Source of the DNA: Desulfobacterales bacterium
GTDB lineage: Bacteria > Desulfobacterota > Desulfobacteria > Desulfobacterales > Desulfobacteraceae
DNA: 11,471 bases
Direction of reading: 5' to 3'
NCBI GenBank assembly: GCA_022361315.1
Contig: JAKSBB010001261.1
Location: forward strand, 1-11,471
Shown here: in pieces, positions 1-9,700 of the stretch
How the letters are laid out: the number at the start of each line of letters is the position of its first letter
How positions within the stretch are numbered: the first letter of the stretch is position 1
Notes under the pieces: model-generated
Told to the model about the DNA's origin: nothing
The model's input: only the letters and a program-made list of their open reading frames with translations
Database searches by the model: none
Translations under genes and position numbers: made by a program

Positions 1-770
1 GACCGCCGGTGATGAGATAGACACCGCGATCCCGCAATACAGGCGGGTTGTCATCGGCGCCTTCTATGCGGACAGGTGTAAACTCCTGCACATAGCGCTC
101 ACCGTCACGAAGTGCGATGACCTGCCCCCCGGATTCCCCCGCAAGTTCTTTCGCCACCCCCACCGCAACCGCATCCGCATCCGGACCGTCCCATGAGACG
201 GCCGGCATGAGATCGATGCTTCGGCAATTGATATGGGGATACTCTAAACCAATGGTCCGCACCGGTCCCAGCAGCGCCGATTTTTCAGGGCGTACCACAT
301 CCTCATCTGTAACGGCCTGCATGGCGTTTGACACCACCGCCATGTCCATCCGGTTTGCCCCTTTTAGCGTCCCCAGGCCCCGGGCAATGTGGAGCAGGCT
401 GTAAAAGGTCCGGTCAAGATTCAGAGTACCGTCTTCAGATACCTGCCCGTTTTCCACACCCTCAGGGGTGATGCTCCACAGATGAACAATCTGCCCCGGC
501 ACAAGATCGGAATCCTGCAGTGCTATCATCAAAGTCTCGTAATGTTCCGGCTCCCGGGGATCGATAGTATAAACCGTCTCACTTTGCCTGGAGAACGCCT
601 CTCCCGCATGAACCATGACAACGGGACGGGATGCAGACACTATCTTTTCCAGACTGTCCCCCAGTCCCCAGGGATCGGTAAATACCAGACAGGTTGTGTT
701 TTCCGTCCGGGATTCCGCGGCCTTGTCCTTGGGTACCCAGACGGGCTGGTAAAACCAATCGGCGATATCT
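1..770 (-). other. Ketoreductase domain, N-terminal structural subdomain (KR, truncated by window)
   Basis: Begins at ADWFYQPVWVPKDK (Asp codon 758-760), the usual start of the non-catalytic Rossmann-like half of modular ketoreductases. It continues through CLVFTDPWGLGDSLEK, IVHLWSITP, FYSLLHIARGLG, MAVVSNAMQAVTDEDVV, LLGPVRTIGLEYPHINCRSID and ends with RGVYLITGG at the window edge. The last motif is the first part of the NADPH-binding TGGxGxxG loop. The catalytic Ser-Tyr-Lys half lies outside, so activity and stereochemical type cannot be judged. If active it would reduce the beta-keto group formed by the KS to a hydroxyl. Confidence 0.9.
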
Positions 771-3700
771 GATTTTTTACCGGTACGCTCAACTTTTTTG
801 CCGGCGCCTTCTATGGCCTGATTCAATGATTCGGCAGACAGCTCGGCAACTTTCCCGGGCCGGTCAACCCAATGCCGTCGACGTTCAAACGGATACGTGG
901 GGAGCGGGATCCGTTTTAAGGGCTGATCCCCAAAGAGCGTCTGCCAACGGATCGGTTCACCCATGAGCCAGCGTTTTCCAAGTGCTTCAAGCCCGGAGGG
1001 AGGCCCCACATCTGAGGGTTCTGCTTCAGCACCGGCATGTCCCCTGAACAGGGCGTTGGAAGACCGAAGGTTTTCCACAGCCTCCGCTGTATCCCGGCAC
1101 ACAGCAAATGCACGGTGGTCAAATGCCTCCCTGCCCACACAAAGGGTGTAGGCCACATCGGGCAGGTTTATATCCGGATGCTGCTCCAGATATACGGCCA
1201 GATTCTCTATCATCGTATCCAGCGCATTTTCAGTTTTGGCGGAGAGCATCAATAGGCTGACGTCCCGGGGTGCCGGGGAATTCCCTGCCTGCGGCGCTTC
1301 TTCAAGGACCATATGTGCATTGGTGCCCCCGATACCAAATGAACTCACCCCGGCACGCAACGGTGTTTCATCATTCAGGGTGTCCAGTTTGTCATTGACG
1401 TAGAAGGGGCTGCCGGCAAAATCAATATCCGGATTGGGGGTCTTGTAATGAAGGCTGGGGGGCAATTTCCGGTGATGCAGGGAAAGCACGGTTTTGATCA
1501 GGCCTGCGACACCGGCCGCGGCATCCAGGTGGCCGATATTGGTCTTCAGCGATCCCACTGCACAAAATCCTGTTTTATCGCTGGTGTTGCGGAAGGCCCT
1601 GGTGAGGGCGGCAATCTCCACCGGATCACCTAAATTGGTGCCGGTGCCGTGGGCTTCGATAAAGCGCAGGGTTTCCGGTGCAATGCCGGCTGCAGCCTGG
1701 GCATCGGCGATGACCGATGCCTGCCCCTCAATACTCGGGGCGGTAAAACCGATCTTTCCGCGGCCGTCGTTGTTCACGGCCGAGCCCTTGATGACGGCAT
1801 AAATCGTATCCCCGTCCGCCACCGCATCCGCCAGACGTTTCAGAACGACCACGCCCACGCCGTTGCCCCGCACCGTCCCCCGGGCATCCGCATCAAAGGC
1901 CCTGCAGTGGCCGTCCGGAGATGCGATCATATCCTTTTGATACAGATAGCCCCGGGTTTGGGCAGGCGCCACAGAGGCGCCACCTGCCAGGGCCATATCG
2001 CATTCCCCGGCCAGAATACTCTGAACGGCCATATGTACCGCAACCAGGGAGGTGGAACAGGCGGTCTGCACCCCGATGCTCGGACCGGTGAGATCCAGTT
2101 TATAGGAGGCCTGGGTGGCTAAGAATTCAGCCCCGTTTGAAATGGATAATTGATACCCCCCTGCCGTTTTTAATATATCTGGATTCCCGTAGAGGTTTTC
2201 CAGGAAATAGCTGTCCATGCTTTTTCCCGCATATACCCCCACACGCATTCCGCAGTTCCGGGGATTGTACCCGGCGGTTTCCAATGCCTCCCATGCGCAT
2301 TCCAGGAAAAGTCGGTTCTGGGGATCTGTTACCGATGCTTCTTTTGGAGAGAAATCAAAGAATGCCGCATCAAACATATCGATATCCGGTATCACACCGC
2401 CGGCCCGCACATAATCAGGATGTTCCAGCATCTCCGGGTCAACTCCGGCATCCAGTAATTCCCGGTCCGTAAAAAAGGAAATGGACTCCACACCCGCCGT
2501 CAGATTCTCCCAAAAGCGGTTCACATCCTGTGCACCGGGAAACCTGCCGGCCATGCCCACGATGGCGATATCCTTTGCCCCGCCGGTGTCACCGGCTCTA
2601 CCCCGCCGGGCAGACCCCAGGCCGGTGGGGGTATCGGAGTCATTAGATCTTCCCTCCAGAAACCGGCACAGGGAATCAATGGTCGGGTGTTCAAACAGCC
2701 GTAAAACAGGGATCTCCCGGCCCAGGGTATCCTTAATTTCTTCCACAACCTTCATCAGGAGCAAAGAATTCCCCCCGATGTCAAAAAAGTTGTCGTGAAT
2801 CCCCACTTGTCCCAGATTCAGCACCCGCTCCCAGATACGGGCCAGTGTTTTTCCGGTATCATCCCGGGGCGCAGTGTAATCGCCTTGTCCGCCAACTGTA
2901 TCCGCTTCCGGTAGGGCATTTCTGTCGATTTTTCCACTGGCGTTCAGGGGCAGTACATCCAGTAAGGCAAAAGCGGAGGGGACCATATAGCCGGGGAGCT
3001 TCGTCTTAAGATACGCCTGCATATCCTTAGGTGACGGCGTGTTCACACCTGCCGCCGGCACAAGATATGCGGCCAGTTGGATACTGCCTGATTTGTCTTC
3101 CCGGGGAAGAACAACCGCATCATCCACGCCGTCACAGGCTCTCAACTGAGATTCAATTTCTCCGGGCTCCACCCTGAACCCGCGGATCTGAACCTGATGG
3201 TCAACTCTTCCCAAGAACTGGATATCGCCCCCGGGCAGATACCGGCACAGATCACCGGTTTTGTAAAGCCGGCTGCCGGCCGCGCTGTCAAAGGGGTTGG
3301 GAATAAATCCGGACTCTGTCAAATCCGGGCGGTTCAGATATTCCCGGGCCAGGCCGGTACCGCCGATGTATAATTCACCCGGCACACCAACGGGAACCGG
3401 CTTTAACCGCCGGTCAAGGATATATACCCGGGTATTGGCAATGGGACGGCCAATGGGCAACCTGCCCGGGCGCAATTCATCCGGATCGACTTTGTATACC
3501 ACGGAGGTGACCCCTGTCTCGGTAAGCCCGTAGACATTATAAAAGTCCACATTCCGTGACAGTCTTCGGGCAAGGGCTTCGGGACATGCTTCTGCACTGG
3601 CCAGAATACGCCGGATATGGTGAGATTTTTGAAAATCAAAGGCGTTAAGAAATGAGGGCACGGCATCCAGATGGGTGATCCTGTGCCGCAGCATATAGTC

Positions 3701-6700
3701 GTGGAAACGCCCCGGGTCAAGAAGGGTTTCCTTTGACACCAGGACCAGGGTCGCCCCTGTTGACAATGCCAGCCAGATTTGTTCTGCGGATGCATCAAAA
3801 CTCAGAGAAGAAAACTGAAGAATACGCTCGGTGTTATCAATGCCGAAGGTCTCCGCCTGGGCTGTGATCAGGTTGACCAGACTTCTGTGTGCCACAAGGG
3901 TTCCCTTGGGTTTCCCCGTGGTACCGGAGGTATAGATCCCGTACACCGGATTGGCCGGTCCGGTATCACTCACCACGTTCTGTTCACCTTCCCCGGCAAC
4001 GGCATCCCAATCTCTGTCCAGACAGATCACTTGGGCGCGGCTTTCCGGAAGATCTGGACACAGGCGCTCCTGGGTTAGCAGCAGCCCGGCCCCTGTATCC
4101 TCGAGTATAAACGCCTTTCTTCCCGGCGGATACTCCGGATCAATGGGCACATAGGCACCACCGGCCTTCAATATGCCGAGCATGCCCACAATCATGTCCA
4201 TGGAACGCTCTGCGCAAATTCCCACCAGCGTTTCAGGTCCGACCCCGCGTCTCTTCAGGTAATGCCCCAGTTGATTGGCCCGTGCATTCAATGCCCCGTA
4301 GGTCAGCACCTGGTTGTCAAACACCAGGGCCTGGGCATCCGGTGTTGCCAGGGCCCGGGCCTCAAACAGGTGATGCAGACATTTGTCCCGGGGATACTCC
4401 CTTTGGGTCTCATTCCAACGGGTCAGCAGTTGATGGGTTTCCGCCTTATCCAAAAAGGCCAGATCAGCGATGGATTTATCCGGATTTTCAACGGCATCCT
4501 CCAGCAGTCGAAGGTAATGTGCCACCAACTGCGCCATGCTCCGGTGCTCGAATAAATCCACACTGTACAATAAAGACCCTGTAATCTCATCACCCTTCTC
4601 CCACAGGTGGACTTCCATATCCATGGCCACAGTGACATGTTCCACCCCTGCCGGCGTCACCTCAAGATCACCGAAACGCAACACCTCCATGGGGGCATTT
4701 TGAAGGGCAAACATCACCTGCACCAGCGGATTCCGGCTTGTATCCCTTTCGGGCTGAAGTGCCGCCACCAGCTGTTCAAAGGGCAGGTCCTGGTGGGCAT
4801 AGGCATCCAGCGCCAGTTTCCGGACACGGCTTACGGCTTCCCGGAAGGTGGGGTCACCGGACAGATCCGTCCGCAGAACAAGGGTATTAATAAAACACCC
4901 GATGAGTGATTCCGTCTCAGCATGGGTACGATTTGCAATGGGAGATCCTAGGGCAATATCATCCTGATGGGTATAACGGGACAAGAGTACTGCGAATCCG
5001 GCCAGCAGGGTCATAAACAGGGTGGCGTCGGCATCCCGGCTCACCCGTTTCAGGGCACGGGTCAATTCAGCTGGGATTCTTACCGCCACCTGATCACCGT
5101 TGCCTGAAGCCACCTGGGGCCTTACGTGGTCGGTATGAAGATCCAGAACAGACAAATTGCTGAGCTGGCCTTTCCAATAGTTCAACTGGGTCTCATACAA
5201 CTCACCGGAAAATCGGCGACGTTGCCAGCAGGTAAAATCCGCATACTGAATTGCCGGCTCCGGCAACGGGGAAGGCTTGCCTGAGGAAAATGCCTCATAG
5301 AGCGCGCTGAGTTCCCGGTTCATCACCCCCATTGACCATCCGTCCGAAATAATATGATGCATGGTCAGCACCAGAAGATGTTGGCTGAGGGAGGTTTTAA
5401 TCATCACGGCCCGGACCAGCGGCGGTATGGAAAGATCAAATTCATGGGCGGTTTCAGCCAGGATCACACGCCTGATTTCAGCATCTCTGACATCCGCTGA
5501 AAGTGCTGTAAAATCCTCCCGAACGATCAGGGGCGCCACGTCGGCCACCGGTTGCTGAACCGGCATGCCTTCCCGGGACAGAAAGCCTGTCCGCAGCACT
5601 TCATGGCGCCGGACAATTTCCCTGAAAGCACGGGCAAAGACGTCAGGGTCCAATTCCCCCTTCAGGTTCACCGCCATGGAGATGTTGTACAGGGGCGTAT
5701 CTTGAATCAATTGATCCAGAAACCAGAGACGTTCCTGGGCAAAGGACATGGGAATGGCTGTGGTTTCCCCGGGCCGGACCGGGATCTTTTCCTCATTTCC
5801 GGTCCCACGGCCCTCCAGCCCGGCGGCAAAAGTTTCAATGGTCGGCCCCTCAAAAAGGTCCCGGACCGACACCTCAACCCCCAACAATGTATTGACCCGT
5901 GAAATCACCTGGGTGGCCAGCAGGGAATGTCCGCCCAGTTCAAAGAAATTGTCGTGGATACCCACGGCAGGCAACCCGAGTACCTTTGCCCAGACCGATG
6001 CAAGAATTTCCTGAACAGGGGTTCCCGGCGGTGTATACCCTTGGGAGAGAACCTTCTGATCCAGCCCGGGTAATGCCTTCCGGTCGATCTTTCCACTGGC
6101 GGTCAGGGGCATGTCTTCCAGAATGACAAACCGGGAGGGAATCATATAGGCCGGCAATATGTTCCGGAGCCTGTCCTGCAGACCAGATATCCGCCCGGTA
6201 TTCACTTTCCCCTGCAGCGGATTGTTGGCGTAATCCCCCCAGGTGTCGGCAGCCCGGGGTGTATGGGAAACTCGGTCCGTTACGATGGGTTCCCGGGATG
6301 ACGAGAATATGACATCAAAGGTATCGGGACGCTGTGATTCCGAACAGAGCACAGCCACCCGGCAGCCCAGTTCCGTCCCCGCATCCCACAACGACTGAGG
6401 ATCAATACCCTGAACACCCTGCATCTGAATCTGCTCCCGCAGTGTCCCAACCATTGTCTCTGAATCATTTGCCCCCTGCCCGAGCAATTTCTCTGTACGG
6501 AATGCCGCTTCGGTACGGGCATTGGGCACGTGCCGGACGCCTGTGGGGTCGGGGCTGCCGGCCATCAGCCGACGCAGGTCCGCCAGAGAGAGACCGTCCC
6601 GTTCCCAATCCAGCCATTGCACATCTGCGGGGCGGGCATCATCGCCGATATGGAGCACGGCATCGTACCGGAACATGGTCAGTTCATTGTGATATTGTCC

Positions 6701-9700
6701 CTGCTTGTGAAGGGTCTCCACCCGTGAGATTTCCGGGCAGTGCTGCCGGATGCGGCTGAAAAAAGACGGGGCGAGAAGGAGTTCGTTTTCACGGGCGATT
6801 TTCCCGCCGATCTGCCGGCGCAAAACGTTCAAAGCTGCGGTATCAGACGCCTGGGCCATTTGAACGGCGGTATGAAAAGTAGCCAGACGGGAATAATCCC
6901 GCACATCCCCGATAAAAATAAACCCGCCGGGGCGGACCATCCCCACGGCGCCTTCAATGACCTTGACCAGATAGTTGACATCCGGAAAATACTGGACAAC
7001 GGAGTTGAGCACCACCCCGTCAAAAACACCCGTCTCCATGCCTTCAAAATTATCAGCTTCCCGCCGGAGCAGACGGACATGGCCCAATGAGGGTTGATCT
7101 TCTATAATCCGTCCGACATTATCCAACGCCGCTTTTGAAAAGTCGGTGGCCAGGTAATCTGAACATGAGGGGGCGATCCGGGAAAGCAGCAGACCGGTCC
7201 CGCATCCGATTTCCAGCACCCTGTCAGGTGCCAGAGAGCATATGCGGTCCACCGTATTATCCACCCCCTCCTGCATTTGCGCTTCCGGAATGGCCCGGCC
7301 GGTAAAACTGCTGTTCCATCCTGTAATATTAAAACTTGCGTCGGAATTACCGGGCTCGCCTGTGGGCGGTTCCGCCGAGCCGTCGCCGTAGGTTTCTTCA
7401 TACAATTGCTGCCATTTGTCAATATGGTCGCTGCGCCACTGCCCGTCATTTTCCCCATCATCCCCGGGTACCACATAGGCCACCAGACATTGGGCGCCAC
7501 TATCCTCCTCGCCCACGGCCACGGCAGCCACGTCCACTTCCCGAAAATCCGACAATACCGCTTCAATCTCCCCCAGTTCGATCCTGAACCCCCGGATTTT
7601 GACCTGGTAATCCATACGGTCCAGAAATTCAATCCTGCCGTCGGACAGCCGCCGGACAAGGTCACCGGTTCTATACAGTCTGTCACCCGGCGCGTCAAAG
7701 GGGTTGGGGATAAACTGCGCCGCCGTCAGATCGGCCCGGCCCAGGTACCCCCGCGCAAGTCCCTCACCGCTGAGGTACAATTCCCCCGGCACCCCTACGG
7801 GAACAGAATTCAAACCGGTGTCCAGGATATAGACTTTGGTGTTATCTATGGGCGTACCGATATCCGGCAAACGGCTGGCAAGGGTGTCAAATCGGACGAT
7901 CCCGGAGGTCGCCACCACGGTATTTTCAGTGGGGCCGTAATTGTTGACCACCGTGAACGGCAGCTTTTTGTCCGGATGATGACGAAGCCGGTCCCCGCCG
8001 GTGAGCAATGTTCGCAGGGGGATGTCTTCCTCCCATGTCAATTTGAGCAATTGCTCTGCCAGGGGCGTGGGGAGAAAGGATATTGAGATACCATGGGAGA
8101 TCAGAAAGGCCTGAAGCCCTTCAGGTGACAGGACAATATCGGAAGGCACGGGCATCACCCGGGCCCCGGCGATCAAGTAGGGCCATAACTCCCATACCGA
8201 TGCATCAAATCCGGCATTGGCCATCATGGATGCCCGGTCGCCCCCTGTGATCCCGAATTGCTGCCTGTGCCAGCAGGACAGATTCACCAGCCCCCGGTGT
8301 GCCAGCCCCACCCCTTTGGGCCGCCCTGTGGAGCCCGAGGTATATATCACATAGGCCAGATTACCGGGGTGCACCTGCCGGCTGGAGGGCAGACACCGCT
8401 CCGAGGGCTGTGCCGCATCCTCTATGGGCAGTACCCTGCACCCGTCGGGTATGCCGACGGCCAGTTGCTTTTGCGTGACGATTACCCCTGCGCCGGCGTC
8501 TGCCAGCATATAGGCCTGCCGCTCCGCTGGCGTATCCGGGTCAATGGGGAGATAGGCACCACCGGCCTTCAGAACGCCCAGGATCCCTGTAATCATCTCC
8601 GGCGACCGCACCATACAGACACCCACGATGTCATCGGGGCCGACCCCCAGGGCCAGGAGATGACCGGCCAGGATATCTGCACGACGGTTTAGTTCCCCGT
8701 AGGAGACCTGTTTATCATCCACGGCCACGGCAACGGCATCCGGCGCCGCCTGGGCCTGTGCTTCAAAAAGATGGTGGATGCAGGTGTCCAGGGGATAATC
8801 CGCCGCCGTATCATTCCATTGGGCCTGCAGCCGTTGTGTATCCGACCTGCGGGTCAATCTCAGATCCCCGATGCGGGTATCCGGATCTGCTGCGGCATCC
8901 CCCAGCAGATGAACAAAATGATCCGCCAGCCGTTGAACCGTCTCCCGTTCAAAAAGATCGGTGCAATAGAGGAGAGAACCGAGCAGTTCCCCTTCAAATT
9001 CCCACAGATGGACTTCCATATCCATCCGTACGGTGACATGCCCGTATTTTGCCGGGCGAACAGCCAGCCCCTCAATCGACATCTCATCCATGGGGGCGTT
9101 CTGAAGGGCGAGCACCACCTGGACCAGGGGATTTCGACTGACATCCCGCTCAGGAGCAAGCTCCGATACAATCTGCTCAAAGGGCAAATCCTGGTGGGCA
9201 TAGGCGGACAGGGCGGTTTTACGCACGCGTCCCAGCACATCCCGGAATGTGGGCGCACCGGACAGATCCGTCCGCATAACAAGGGTATTGACGAAAAAAC
9301 CAATGAGAGACTCGGTTTCTGTTTGTGTTCGCCCTGCGATGGGCGACCCTACGGCAATGTCCGCTTGGCCGGTATATCTGGACAGCAGCACGGAAAAGCC
9401 TGCCAGGAGGGTCATGAACAAGCTGCACCCCGCATCTTTACCTAAGGCTTTAATACCTGCCGTCAACTCCGCCGATATCCGGAACACCACCCGGTCCCCC
9501 CGGTAAGAGGCCTCAGAGGGCCTGGGTTTATCCGTGAGCAGGTTAAGGGGTAAAAGTCCGTCAAGATGCCGCCGCCAATAGTTCAATTGGTTTTCAAGGA
9601 TTTCCCCGGTTAACTGCCTGCGCTGCCAGGCGGCAAAATCTGCATATTGAACAGGAAGTGCAGGCAATGGTATCCGGTTTCCCTTTAACAGGGCCGTGTA

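Larger units (their letters stand above)
4495..7060 (-). repeat. Duplicated MT / A tail / PCP / C block, copy 2
   Basis: Second copy of the block described at 8895-11471. All catalytic motifs are intact in both copies. The duplication stops being obvious in the following A domain (A-3), which is of another type and lacks the methyltransferase, so the boundary lies near the C-to-A linker around 4430-4500. Confidence 0.85.

Noticed and set aside
980..1050. Possible frameshift or deletion that removed the AT artificially
   Set aside because: The frame is the same on both sides and the flanking linkers are complete, so a clean AT-less design is simpler. Misassembly cannot be fully excluded and is named as a refuting test.
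2640..2905. Thioesterase or terminal reductase after PCP-3
   Set aside because: The sequence following PCP-3 is a ketosynthase with a complete Cys-His-His triad; chain release is not encoded in this window.
5760..5830. Possible epimerisation domain between PCP-2 and C-2, or between PCP-1 and C-1 (10160-10205)
   Set aside because: Only about 20 to 30 linker residues separate carrier and condensation domain in each case. There is no room for an E domain, and the C domains have LCL-like motifs.
7102..7698. Minus-strand frame of 198 codons with an ATG
   Set aside because: It is in a different frame from the A-2/nMT-2 coding sequence, which is uninterrupted there and carries the A7, A8 and SAM motifs.
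7277..8086. Open frame of 269 codons on the plus strand
   Set aside because: It lies opposite the leucine A domain and the start of nMT-2, whose motifs are continuous on the minus strand. Its translation shows no recognisable domain. It is an antisense shadow of biased codon use.
8771..9445. Open frame of 224 codons on the plus strand, and a similar one at 4607-4909
   Set aside because: Both are opposite the duplicated condensation domains and resemble each other only because those domains are duplicates. No protein family is recognised.
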